Source of the DNA: Streptomyces sp. NBC_01497
Lineage (GTDB): Bacteria > Actinomycetota > Actinomycetes > Streptomycetales > Streptomycetaceae
Length of the DNA stretch: 64,000 nt
Assembly (NCBI RefSeq): GCF_036250695.1
Contig: NZ_CP109427.1
Span: 5,642,001-5,706,000 of the forward strand
Direction: 5' to 3'
In this document: positions 8,092 through 15,903 of the stretch, in pieces
Layout: each line of letters starts with the position of its first letter
How positions within the stretch are numbered: the first letter of the stretch is position 1
Position numbers and translations under genes: made by a program
Notes under the pieces: model-generated
Told to the model about the DNA's origin: nothing
The model's input: only the letters and a program-made list of their open reading frames with translations
Databases searched by the model: none

Positions 8092-8442
8092 GTGTTCACG
8101 CCGAAGTACCCCCGCCCCGACACCGCCCCCAACCCCACCACCCTGCCGCCCCTGGCGCCGCTCGTGCCCACCTCGGACGGCCACGTCCCGGCCTGCACTT
8201 GCAGCCACACCCACACCCCGACCACCCCCACCCCGGGCCCGGCTCCGGTTGCGATGCGGCCGACGGTTCAGTTCACGCCCGGCGCCCTCGTCGCCCTCGC
8301 GGCCGGCGGTACCGCGGCTGTTCTGGTGATCGGCACGGTTCTGGTCTCGATACTCCTCGCCGTCGCCATCACGGGCGCTTCGGTCGCGGTGTGCGCCATC
8401 GTCATCCGCTCCCTGCTCAACAGCCAGCACAAGGCCCGGTGA
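8092..8442 (+). CDS. SpdD-like spread membrane protein
   Basis: 116 aa from GTG 8092, preceded by GAGGAAGGA. A Pro/Thr-rich N-terminal half with a CTCSH motif is followed by one long hydrophobic segment (residues 64-105, VALAAGGTAAVLVIGTVLVS and onward, probably two helices). This is the SpdD layout of pSAM2-type elements. It is spaced 15 bp from the gene before and ends just before the GGDEF gene. Confidence 0.8.
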   Translation: MFTPKYPRPDTAPNPTTLPPLAPLVPTSDGHVPACTCSHTHTPTTPTPGPAPVAMRPTVQFTPGALVALAAGGTAAVLVIGTVLVSILLAVAITGASVAVCAIVIRSLLNSQHKAR

Positions 8443-8447
8443 GCCCC

Positions 8448-8990
8448 ATGGACCCGATGTTCCTCGCGGCCGTGGCACCCGTGACCGGATGGGCCCTGCA
8501 CGGCGGGCTGCTCGCCCGGCGCCTGTCCACCGCCCGCCGTGACCCGCTCACCGGCCTCCACACCCGTGCCGGCTTCACCACGCGGGCCGAACGCCTCATC
8601 CGCCGTTCGCCCGGCGCCGTGGCGGTCCTGGTCGACCTGGACGACTTCAAGCAGATCAACGACACCCACGGACATGCGGCCGGAGACGCGGTCATCGCCG
8701 CTACTGGCCTTCGGCTCGCCGCCTGGACCACCCGGCACGGCGTCGCCGCCCGTCTGGGTGGAGACGAGTTCGCCGCGCTGGTCGTCGGTGAGCCGCGTAC
8801 CGCCGGGCTTCCGGCGCTAGCTGCCGCCCTCAACCGGCCGGTCCTCTACGACGCCGGTGTACTCCCGGTCTCCGCCTCGATCGGCGTCTGCCGCCTGACC
8901 GACCTCACCATGCCCCGCCTGACCGACGCGCTGTCTGCCGCTGACGCCGCCATGTATGCGGCCAAGGGCCACGGACGACGCAACCGATAA
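8448..8990 (+). CDS. GGDEF-domain diguanylate cyclase
   Basis: 180 aa from ATG 8448. A short, weakly hydrophobic N-terminus (FLAAVAPVTGWALHGGLLAR) leads directly into a GGDEF domain. The domain opens with DPLTGLHTRAGF. Metal and substrate residues are present in VDLDDFKQINDTHGHAAGD, and the signature is perfect GGDEF at residues 104-108. It should make c-di-GMP from two GTP. The position of the usual RxxD inhibitory site just before the signature reads T-R-H-G, so product inhibition is probably lost. c-di-GMP controls BldD and development in Streptomyces, so an element-borne cyclase could shift host differentiation; that link is inference. Confidence 0.9.
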   Translation: MDPMFLAAVAPVTGWALHGGLLARRLSTARRDPLTGLHTRAGFTTRAERLIRRSPGAVAVLVDLDDFKQINDTHGHAAGDAVIAATGLRLAAWTTRHGVAARLGGDEFAALVVGEPRTAGLPALAAALNRPVLYDAGVLPVSASIGVCRLTDLTMPRLTDALSAADAAMYAAKGHGRRNR

Positions 8991-9081
8991 CGGCCCCCGG
9001 GGCGGCCTCAACCGCCAAGTTTCCGCCGCCCCGGGCGCCTGCAACCCCCACCAGATCCAACGGACCCGAGAGGGAAACCCC

Positions 9082-9267
9082 ATGATGCCCGACCACGCCC
9101 CGACCCTGCCCGTCTGCCGCCACTGCGACGGCTTCCCGACCGTCCACATCACCACCGGCACCCGCCGCCCGGACGGCACCCGCGCCACCCTCGCCGCCGT
9201 CTGCCCGGCCTGCAAGGGCACCGGCCACACCCTCCCCGCCGCCGCCCTCGCCCGCGCCGGCCGGTGA
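9082..9267 (+). CDS. CxxC mini-protein
   Basis: 61 aa from ATG 9082 (ATG 9085 also possible; GAGAGGG lies upstream). It has Cys pairs CRHCDGFP and CPACKGTG, again half-DnaJ-like, with RRPDGTRATLAAV between them. It overlaps the next gene by 4 bp. Function unknown; probably one zinc bound. Confidence 0.75.
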   Translation: MMPDHAPTLPVCRHCDGFPTVHITTGTRRPDGTRATLAAVCPACKGTGHTLPAAALARAGR

Positions 9268-9446
9268 GCCTCGTGGCCCTCCTGAACTGGCGCTCCCCGG
9301 AGCACTACGACCACACCGGCGACCAGCCCTGCGTGCTGTGCGACAAGCCCACCCCGCTGCGCTCCGACCGTGGCAAGCCCGTCCACAAGGTGTGCGCCGA
9401 AGCCTGGATCGACGCCCACCCCCCGAAGAAGGAAGACGAGCGGTGA
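9264..9446 (+). CDS. Small CxxC protein
   Basis: 60 aa from a GTG that overlaps the preceding stop (GTGA). One CVLCDK pair is followed by a later His and Cys (VHKVCAEAW), a possible CCHC zinc site. The charged tail ends HPPKKEDER. Its end again overlaps the methyltransferase start by 4 bp, so it is translated as part of the operon. Confidence 0.7.
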   Translation: MSLVALLNWRSPEHYDHTGDQPCVLCDKPTPLRSDRGKPVHKVCAEAWIDAHPPKKEDER

Positions 9447-10150
9447 CCACCTCCGCCACCGGTCCCCGCCGGGTCCTGGATCTGTTCTGCTGCTCCGGCG
9501 GTGCGGCCATGGGCTACCACCTGGCCGGCTTCGAGGTCGACGGCATCGACATCACCCACCGGCCCCGCTACCCCTTCACCTTCCACCGTGCCGACGCCCT
9601 GACCCACCTCGCCCACCTGATCACCACCGGCGACATCGCCCGGTACACGCTCGTGCACGCCTCCCCGCCCTGCCAGGACGGATGCGCCCTCACCGTGGGA
9701 ACCAACCGCTCACGCGGCTGGGGACGCGACCACGTCCAACTCATCCCCGAACTGCGCACCCTCCTCGACGCGACCGGTCTGCCGTACGTGATCGAACAGC
9801 CCAACGGCAAAGCCCCGATCCGCGCCGATGTGCGCCTGTGCGGCGAAGCGTTCGGCCTGGGCGTGCTGCGGCATCGCTCTTTCGAGCTGGGCCGCTGGGC
9901 CACCGCACAACCGGCCCACCCTCGGCATCGCGGCTATGTGCGCGGCCACCGCCACGGCGTCTACCGGGACGGCCCCTACGTCGCCGCCTACGGCTCTGGT
10001 GGCGGCAAAGCCACCGTGCCCGAGATGCAGACGGCCATGGGGATCACCTGGACCGACGTGCGCGAGGAACTGACCGAAGCCATCCCGCCGGCCTTCACCC
10101 GCTGGATCGGCCACGCCTTCACCACCGCCCGACAGGAGATCCTCGCGTGA
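9443..10150 (+). CDS. C5-cytosine DNA methyltransferase-like protein
   Basis: 235 aa, GTG start overlapping the previous stop. Motif I is VLDLFCCSGGAAMGYHLAGF (Asp at residue 13). Motif IV is SPPCQ with the catalytic Cys77, followed by a long IEQPNGKAP segment in place of the usual ENV motif VI. It is shorter than normal Dcm-type enzymes (more than 300 aa) and has little space for a target-recognition domain. Similar short proteins are common in actinobacterial phages and plasmids. It may protect the element from host restriction; its activity is not proven by sequence. Confidence 0.82.
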   Translation: MTTSATGPRRVLDLFCCSGGAAMGYHLAGFEVDGIDITHRPRYPFTFHRADALTHLAHLITTGDIARYTLVHASPPCQDGCALTVGTNRSRGWGRDHVQLIPELRTLLDATGLPYVIEQPNGKAPIRADVRLCGEAFGLGVLRHRSFELGRWATAQPAHPRHRGYVRGHRHGVYRDGPYVAAYGSGGGKATVPEMQTAMGITWTDVREELTEAIPPAFTRWIGHAFTTARQEILA

Positions 10151-11544
10151 ACACCACCGCCACCCTCGCGGCGGCGGGCCTCGACCCGACCACCCTCCAC
10201 GACCTGTTCAGGGTGGCCGGGTCGGACGGCTTCGACCGCTGGCAAGAACAGATCCGCCGCACCGGCGGCTGCGCCGAACCCATCCACCTCATCGGCTCCA
10301 CCAAGACCATCGACCCCACCACCGGCACCGTCCTGCACTCCTACTCGACCGACAAGGAGCCTGGTGGGCGTCTGCGGGTCGCGTGCGGCAACCGGCGCGC
10401 TTCCCGGTGCCCGGCCTGCGCCTGGACCTACGCCGGCGACACCTACCACCTCATCCGCGCCGGCCTCACCGGCGACGAGACCAAAGGCGTCACCACGACC
10501 GTGCGCGACCACCCCCGCGTCTTCGCCACCCTCACCGCGCCCTCGTTCGGGCCGGTCCACAACCGGCCCACCTCCGGCCGCTGCCGCTGCGGCACCCGGC
10601 ACCCCGAAGGCGCGTCCGAACTTGGAACCGCGCTCGACCCGGCCACGTACGACTACGCGGGCGCGGTCCTGTGGAACAACCACGCCGGACACCTCTGGCG
10701 CTACGTCACCATCTACCTGCCCCGCGAACTCGCCGCCCGCGCCGGCATCACCCAACGCGAACTCAAAGAAGAGCTCCGGGTCTCCTACGGGAAGGTCGCG
10801 GAGTACCAAAAGCGTGGCGCCATCCACTTCCACGCCGTGATCCGCTTCGACGGACCAGACGGCCCCGACACCGCCCCGCCGGCCTGGGCCACCATCGATC
10901 TCCTCACGGACGCTCTGCGGGCTGCTGCTGCGCGTGCTGAGGTCGCTCTGCCGGCGTCGGGCGAGTACCCCGCGCGGGTCCTGCGGTGGGGGACGCAGCT
11001 CGACGTCCAGCCCATCGGCGCCTTCGGCCACGGCGAAGCCCTCACGGAACAAGCCGTCGCCTCCTACGTCGCCAAATACGCCACCAAAGCCGCTGAGACC
11101 ACCGGGACCGTGGATCGCCGGATCGGGGAGCTGTCCGAGCTGGACAAGCTGCCGGACCTGCCCGACCACACCCGCCGGCTCATCCAGGCCTGTTCCGAAC
11201 TCGACCCGGCGTATCCGGATCGCAAGCTGTGGCGCTGGGCTCACATGCTCGGCTTCCGGGGTCACTTCTCCACCAAGTCCCGCCGCTACTCCACCACCCT
11301 CGGTGCCCTGCGACAGGTACGCGCCGACTACCGCGCCACTCAGCAACGCGAAGCCCTCGGCCTGCCCGACCCCGACGACGACCCAGAGGCGACCACGCTC
11401 ACGCTCGCGCACTGGACCTATGCCGGCCATGGTCACACCCCCGGCGAATCCTGGCTCGCCGCCCAGCTTCACCGAGACATCCAGCACAACCGCGACTCCG
11501 CCCGCGAACACCGCGCCGAACTGGACGACCTGGAAGGGGAATGA
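10147..11544 (+). CDS. repSA: RepSA-type replication initiator
   Basis: 465 aa, GTG start overlapping the previous gene. It contains a Cys cluster near the N-terminus (CGNRRASRCPAC). The HUH-like metal motif is IHFHAVIRFDG with His227 and His229. The catalytic Tyr segment is SYVAKYATKAAE (Tyr307 or Tyr311). These are the hallmarks of the pSAM2/pIJ101-related rolling-circle initiators that nick the origin of the excised circle. The origin probably lies in or near this gene, as in pSAM2; I cannot place it. xis follows with a 4-bp overlap. Confidence 0.9.
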   Translation: MNTTATLAAAGLDPTTLHDLFRVAGSDGFDRWQEQIRRTGGCAEPIHLIGSTKTIDPTTGTVLHSYSTDKEPGGRLRVACGNRRASRCPACAWTYAGDTYHLIRAGLTGDETKGVTTTVRDHPRVFATLTAPSFGPVHNRPTSGRCRCGTRHPEGASELGTALDPATYDYAGAVLWNNHAGHLWRYVTIYLPRELAARAGITQRELKEELRVSYGKVAEYQKRGAIHFHAVIRFDGPDGPDTAPPAWATIDLLTDALRAAAARAEVALPASGEYPARVLRWGTQLDVQPIGAFGHGEALTEQAVASYVAKYATKAAETTGTVDRRIGELSELDKLPDLPDHTRRLIQACSELDPAYPDRKLWRWAHMLGFRGHFSTKSRRYSTTLGALRQVRADYRATQQREALGLPDPDDDPEATTLTLAHWTYAGHGHTPGESWLAAQLHRDIQHNRDSAREHRAELDDLEGE

Positions 11545-11753
11545 TCAACGTGACTGACCGCCTGCTCACCGTGGACCAAGTGGCCGGCCTGCTCGGTACG
11601 ACCGTGCGCTTCCCGCGACGGCTGATCGAGGAACGCCGCATCACGTTCGTCAAGATCGGCCGTCACGTCCGCATCCCCGAGAGCGCAGTGGAAGCGTTTG
11701 TCACGGCTCACACGGTCATGCCGTCGGCTCGACGTCTGCGGGGTGTGGCTTGA
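11541..11753 (+). CDS. xis: Excisionase (Xis), MerR-like helix-turn-helix
   Basis: 70 aa. LLTVDQVAGLLGTTVRFPRR forms the helix-turn-helix and KIGRHVRIPESAVEAFV the wing, the usual Xis/BldC-like fold. ATG 11541 overlaps the rep stop (ATGA); GTG 11550 is an alternative. It overlaps int by one base (TGATG). It should direct the integrase toward excision. Confidence 0.88.
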   Translation: MINVTDRLLTVDQVAGLLGTTVRFPRRLIEERRITFVKIGRHVRIPESAVEAFVTAHTVMPSARRLRGVA

Positions 11754-12898
11754 TGGCAAGCAAGAAGCGTTCGTTCGGCCGTGTGCGAAAGCTGCCTTCG
11801 GGGCGCTATCAGGCGCGGTACCTCGGTCCCGATGGCATCGACCGCCCGGCGCCCCACACGTTCCGAACCAAGCGGGACACGGATGACTGGCTTGCTGAGC
11901 GCCAAGCCGAACTCCGGGGCGGCGACTGGTCCGATCCCGACGCCGGGAAGGTGGCCTTTGGCGGGTACGCCAAGACGTGGATCGAGGAACGAGGTATCGG
12001 GGCCTCGACTGCGGATCTCTATCGGTCCCTGTTGCGTAACCATCTGGTACCGACCTTCGGCACGGTCGCCGTTGCTGACATCACCCCCGCCATGGTGCGA
12101 GCCTGGCGCGTCGCCCGGCTGGGCTCTGGTGTGGGGCCCTCGACGGTCGCCAAGTCGTACGCCCTCATGCGAGCGGTGCTTATGACGGCGGTCGAGGATC
12201 AGTTGATCCGCCGCAACCCTTGCCGGGTCAAGGGCGCCAGCACCACGCAGACACCCGAACGCCCTACAGCGACCGTTCAGGAGGTCTACGCCGTCGCGGG
12301 GGCAATCCAGCCTCGGTACCGTGCGCTCGTGCTTCTGGCGGCCTTCTCCGGGCTGCGTTGGGGTGAGCTGGTCGGGTTGCGCCGGCGGGACCTCGACTTT
12401 CAGGCGGGCACTCTTCGTGTGCGCCGGAATGTGGCTGAACTCCACGACGGTTCCCGGCTGATCAAGGAGCCCAAGAGCGCGGCCGGCAAGCGCACGGTGG
12501 CGATTCCGAACGTGATCACGGGCGAACTCTCGGCGCATCTTGCGGTCTACGCCGAACCTGGTGCGGATGGACGCGTGTTCGTAGGGGCCAAGGGTGCGAC
12601 GCCTCGCCGGAACCACTTCAACAGGCTGTGGCGGCGAGCATGCGCGACGGCTGAGATCGCGGGTCTGCACTTCCATGATCTTCGCCACACGGGGAACACC
12701 CTGGCGGCGGCCACCGGGGCCAGTACGCGCGAGTTGATGACGCGCATGGGGCACAGCACGGCTCGTGCGGCACTGATCTATCAGCACGCCACTGCCGAGC
12801 GCGAACGACTGATCGGCAACGCTGTGAGCGCCGCTGTCGAACAGGCGCGAAAACAAGATCCCGACGCGAACGGGCATGCGGCGGGCACGTCGGACTGA
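11753..12898 (+). CDS. int: Tyrosine-recombinase integrase
   Basis: 381 aa. An N-terminal AP2-like arm-binding region (SGRYQARYLGPDG) and a SAM-like core-binding domain precede the catalytic domain, which has Arg202 (SGLRWGEL), Lys246, His308 and Arg311 (HDLRH), His334 (MGHS) and the nucleophile Tyr343. All catalytic residues are present. It ends 65 bp before the att core, the standard int-attP arrangement, and integrates the element into tRNA-Gly. ATG 11753 is chosen over a TTG one codon earlier. Confidence 0.95.
   Translation: MASKKRSFGRVRKLPSGRYQARYLGPDGIDRPAPHTFRTKRDTDDWLAERQAELRGGDWSDPDAGKVAFGGYAKTWIEERGIGASTADLYRSLLRNHLVPTFGTVAVADITPAMVRAWRVARLGSGVGPSTVAKSYALMRAVLMTAVEDQLIRRNPCRVKGASTTQTPERPTATVQEVYAVAGAIQPRYRALVLLAAFSGLRWGELVGLRRRDLDFQAGTLRVRRNVAELHDGSRLIKEPKSAAGKRTVAIPNVITGELSAHLAVYAEPGADGRVFVGAKGATPRRNHFNRLWRRACATAEIAGLHFHDLRHTGNTLAAATGASTRELMTRMGHSTARAALIYQHATAERERLIGNAVSAAVEQARKQDPDANGHAAGTSD
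12871..12891 (+). promoter_or_regulatory. Candidate integrase arm-binding repeat, right arm
   Basis: Partner of 2735-2755 (18 of 21 identical, same orientation), inside the last codons of int, 72 bp before the att core. Confidence 0.35.
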
Positions 12899-12915
12899 GC
12901 GGAGATCACGAACGA

Positions 12916-12958
12916 CTGAGGGCCAGGCCGGAGGATGAACCTCTGACCTGGCCCTCAG
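12916..12958. terminator. Element-borne hairpin beyond int and tRNA-Gly
   Basis: Perfect 12-bp arms 12916-12927 and 12947-12958. It can end int transcription from the left and tRNA-Gly transcription from the right. Like the hairpin at 2540-2586 it carries GATGAAC in its loop and sits 4 bp from the att core. Confidence 0.7.
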
Positions 12959-12962
12959 TATG

Positions 12963-13008
12963 TGGAGCGGGCGACGGGAATCGAACCCGCGTAGCTAGTT
13001 TGGAAGAC
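12963..13008 (-). repeat. Right attachment site within tRNA-Gly
   Basis: Perfect 46-bp match to 2589-2634, forming the 3' two-thirds of the intact tRNA-Gly. The gene is therefore rebuilt by the integrated element. Confidence 0.95.
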
Positions 13009-13036
13009 TAGGGCTCTACCATTGAGCTACGCCCGC
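12963..13036 (-). tRNA. tRNA-Gly(UCC)
   Basis: 74 nt including encoded CCA. Acceptor stem GCGGGCG pairs with CGCCCGC; D-arm GCTCAATGGTAGAGC; anticodon loop CTTCCAA gives anticodon TCC; T-loop TTCGATTC. It is the integration target of the AICE. Confidence 0.97.
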
Positions 13037-13309
13037 GCGGGCCCGGCATGCCCCGAGGGGCGGTCCGAGCGCGTACGCAGAGCATCGTAGCGGTTCCGGG
13101 CCGTTCTCCGCACGCCGGTACCCGGTGGGTCCCCGTGGTGCCGGACGGAGCGCCCGGCACGGGATGGACTGCGCGCCGTCCCGCTCACGCTCCCGTGACC
13201 AGCGCGCCCCCGGCCGGGAAACACCAGGCCCCGTACGTGGTGGGACGGCTCTCGCGCAAAAGGAGTCCGACGCAGTGCCTCCGGGCATGTACCCTACGTG
13301 TCGCACCGA

Positions 13310-13386
13310 CGGGGTGTGGCGCAGCTTGGTAGCGCGTCCGCTTTGGGAGCGGAAGGTCGTCGGTTCGAATCCGGCCACCCCGACCA
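13310..13386 (+). tRNA. tRNA-Pro(UGG)
   Basis: 77 nt with encoded CCA. Acceptor CGGGGTG pairs with CACCCCG; anticodon loop TTTGGGA gives anticodon TGG; T-loop TTCGAAT. It stands before tig, as in other streptomycetes. Confidence 0.97.
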
Positions 13387-13417
13387 GTCGACAAGTCGCG
13401 CGTATCCGTAGATCGCG

Positions 13418-13448
13418 TTGTGGGGCGCTTCATGCTTGCGGTTACTAT
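13418..13448 (+). promoter_or_regulatory. Candidate tig promoter
   Basis: TTGTGG at 13418-13423 and TACTAT at 13443-13448 with a 19-bp spacer, about 130 bp before tig. A GCTTGC...GCAAGC inverted repeat overlaps the -10 area. Weak evidence. Confidence 0.35.
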
Positions 13449-13578
13449 GCAAGCTGCGTGCCCGTGTGTCTGACGTGTCTCCGAGGACCCCCAGGAGCCG
13501 GGCCGCTCAGCAGGCCGCCGCACATGTACGAGTGCGCGGCAGGCACACCCGAGAATCAGCCACCAAGGAGACCGAACC

Positions 13579-14997
13579 GTGAAGAGCGCCGTGGAGACCC
13601 TGAACCCGACCCGGGTTCGGCTCACTGTCGAGGTGCCCTTCGAGGAGCTCAAGGACAGCCTCGACGCGGCGTACAAGAAGATCAACGAGCAGGTCACGGT
13701 GAAGGGCTTCCGTAAGGGGAAGATCCCGGCCCGCGTCATCGACCAGCGTTTCGGCCGCGGTGCTGTGCTGGAGGAGGCCGTCAACGACGCCCTTCCGAAG
13801 TTCTACACCGAGGCGGTCAACGAGGGTGAGCTGAATGTCCTCGGCCAGCCCGACGTCGACATCAAGGAACTGAAGGACGGCGAGCTGCTCTCCTTCACCG
13901 CCGAGGTCGACATCCGACCCGAGATCACGATCCCGGACTACTCCGGCATCGAGGTCACGGTGGACGCGGCCGAGGTCAGTGACGAGGACGTCGACAAGTC
14001 GGTCGAGCAGCTGCGTGACCGCTTCGCCTCCACCAACGCGGTCGAGCGCGCCGCCGCCGAGGGCGACGTCGTGACGCTCGACCTGGAGGCCAAGATCGAC
14101 GGCGAGGTCCTGGAGGACGGCGTCGCGAACGGCATCGACTACGTGATCGGTTCCGGCGACCTGCTCGACGGCATCGACGACGCGGTCACCGGCCTGGAGG
14201 CGGGCGGCGAGGCCACCTTCACCTCCGAGCTCAAGGGCGGCTCCGCCGAGGGCAAGCCCGCCGAGGTCACCGTCAAGGTCACCGAGGTCAAGGCCCGCGA
14301 GCTGCCGGAGCTGGACGACGAGTTCGCCCAGACGGCCAGCGAGTTCGACACCCTGGAGGAGCTCAGGGCGGACAGCCGCAAGCGCCTCGTGTCGATGAAG
14401 CAGTACGACCAGGCCACCCAGGCCCAGGAGCGTGTCCTGGACGAGCTGCTCAAGCTCGTCGAGGTGCCGATCCCCGAGAAGCTGCTCGCGGACGAGGTCG
14501 AGACCCGCAAGCACAACCTGGAGCACCACCAGCTGCCGCAGATGGGCGTCGAGCTGGAGCAGTACCTTGAGATCCAGGGCAAGACCCAGGAGGAGTTCGA
14601 CACCGAGACCTCCGAGCAGGCGGTCAAGGGCATCAAGACCCAGTTCATCCTGGACGAGCTGGTCAACAAGGAGAAGCTGAACGTGAACCAGGAGGAGCTC
14701 ACCGAGCACCTCATGCGTCGCGCGCAGTCCTCCGGCATGAGCCCCGACCAGTTCGCGCAGGCTGTCGTCGAGGGTGGCCAGGTGCCGATGCTCGTCGGCG
14801 AGGTCGCCCGCGGCAAGGCGCTCGCCGTGGTCGTGGAGGCGGCGAAGGTCGTCGACACGAACGGCGAGACGGTCGACCTGGACGACGACGAGGACGACGA
14901 GACCGAGACGGTCGAGGGCGCCACGGAGTCCGTCGAGGCCGCGGAGTCCGCCGAGACCCCCGAGGCCGGCGACGGCGAGGACAAGCCGACCGCCTGA
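13579..14997 (+). CDS. tig: Trigger factor, ribosome-bound chaperone
   Basis: 472 aa from GTG 13579 (AAGGAGAC upstream). The N-terminal ribosome-binding domain has GFRKGKIP at residues 43-50. An FKBP-like PPIase domain lies at about 165-245 ([14 protein letters not shown] and following). A helical C-terminal domain runs to about 430, ending in an acidic tail typical of actinobacteria (about 434-472). It folds nascent chains at the ribosome exit and adds prolyl isomerase activity. It is followed by a strong terminator, separate from clpP1. Confidence 0.97.
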   Translation: MKSAVETLNPTRVRLTVEVPFEELKDSLDAAYKKINEQVTVKGFRKGKIPARVIDQRFGRGAVLEEAVNDALPKFYTEAVNEGELNVLGQPDVDIKELKDGELLSFTAEVDIRPEITIPDYSGIEVTVDAAEVSDEDVDKSVEQLRDRFASTNAVERAAAEGDVVTLDLEAKIDGEVLEDGVANGIDYVIGSGDLLDGIDDAVTGLEAGGEATFTSELKGGSAEGKPAEVTVKVTEVKARELPELDDEFAQTASEFDTLEELRADSRKRLVSMKQYDQATQAQERVLDELLKLVEVPIPEKLLADEVETRKHNLEHHQLPQMGVELEQYLEIQGKTQEEFDTETSEQAVKGIKTQFILDELVNKEKLNVNQEELTEHLMRRAQSSGMSPDQFAQAVVEGGQVPMLVGEVARGKALAVVVEAAKVVDTNGETVDLDDDEDDETETVEGATESVEAAESAETPEAGDGEDKPTA

Positions 14998-15017
14998 TCG
15001 CGGACCACGCACCACGG

Positions 15018-15052
15018 ACGGGCCCCGGACGCACACCGCGTCCGGGGCCCGT
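15018..15052 (+). terminator. tig terminator
   Basis: Perfect 15-bp stem (15018-15032 with 15038-15052) and a 5-nt loop, 21 bp after the tig stop. Confidence 0.8.
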
Positions 15053-15730
15053 CGCGTTCCGTCGCGCACGCACCCGCGAGTGCGCGCCCGTGCGCGCACG
15101 CGCGCACGAGAACAGGTCCGTGGCCCGTGCACGCACCCGCGGGCCACATTCACGCGAGAGCCCGTGCCCGCCGGAGCGCCCCCGGTGGTCCGCGACCGGC
15201 CGAGCGCTGCCGTCGGCTCCCTGCCCCGGCCGGATCCCCGTCGGCCCGCGCCCGCCTCGCCGCCTGCGCCCGGCCGGCCGAACCCGCCGCGCGCACCACC
15301 GCCGCCGGCCCGCACACACGGCCCCGCAGAGCGCCCCGGGAGGCCCGGGGGAGGCCCCGGGGGAGGCCGGACCGGCACACCACCCCGGACGGCCGACGGG
15401 CTCGCGCACACACCCCACGCGGCTCCCGCACAGGCGCCTCCGTGCCCCCGTGCGCGCCGCGCGCCACCGCCGTCCGGGACGGTGTGCCCGCACACCGCGG
15501 GGCCGGGCCGCCCCGCGGTGTCGGCGCCGCCCGGGCGCGCCCCCGCGCGCCCCCAGAGTCCCCGCTTCCGCGCACCGCCGGCAGGGGTCGGGGCACCCCC
15601 GCGAGCATCCGTACAGGCGTGCGGGTGCCGCCGCGTCCGGGCCGGTCAAGGGTGCGGGCCGCCCCCGCCGGGCGGCCCCGCCGGCGGTCGCGGTACGGTC
15701 ATCCGCACCCGTCGCCGGGGCCCAACTACC

Positions 15731-15747
15731 TTGCGCTCCGAGCGAAC
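15731..15747. promoter_or_regulatory. Candidate ClgR operator upstream of clpP1
   Basis: CGC-TCCGA-GCG core (15734-15744) followed by AAC fits the ClgR pattern CGC-N5-GCG known at streptomycete clpP1, clpC and lon promoters. It lies about 160 bp before clpP1. Assignment is by motif and context only. Confidence 0.45.
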
Positions 15748-15903
15748 AGCTACGGAACCGGGATGGCGCCCGCCGACCTGGGGGTTAGGGTCCATGAGTA
15801 CGAGAGCCGGAGAAGTCGTCCGGGTGCAGTGCGGCCCGGCCTCCGAATCTCGGGACGACGACGCTGAGACGGCCGATGCCGTCAGAGACGAGCAGGTGGA
15901 CAC

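Larger units (their letters stand above)
2589..13008. mobile_element. Actinomycete integrative and conjugative element (AICE, pSAM2/SLP1 type) in tRNA-Gly
   Basis: About 10.4 kb bounded by perfect 46-bp direct repeats (2589-2634 and 12963-13008), the right one being the 3' end of an intact tRNA-Gly gene. The content is the standard AICE set: GntR repressor, FtsK-like DNA translocase for double-stranded transfer, Spd spread proteins, RepSA-type replication initiator, Xis and tyrosine integrase next to attR. Cargo is small: DUF218 protein, GGDEF protein, cytosine-methyltransferase-like protein and CxxC mini-proteins. All modules look intact, so excision, replication and transfer are probably still possible. 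That competence is inference. Confidence 0.95.
14998..15903. other. Long GC-rich tig-clpP1 intergenic region
   Basis: About 900 bp. It holds the tig terminator, an alternating purine-pyrimidine tract at 15089-15108, and a candidate ClgR box at 15731-15747. Long open frames here translate to Arg/Pro/Ala strings with no domain and are judged noncoding. The clpP1 promoter probably lies in the last 200 bp. Confidence 0.5.

Noticed and set aside
9988..11511. A 507-codon open frame antisense to rep and the methyltransferase gene
   Set aside because: Lies opposite a recognised rep gene with all motifs. High GC gives long shadow frames, and its translation is a Gly/Arg/Val string with no domain.
15090..15867. 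Open frames in the tig-clpP1 gap
   Set aside because: Arg/Pro/Ala repeats, no ribosome-binding site, no similarity to any family I know.
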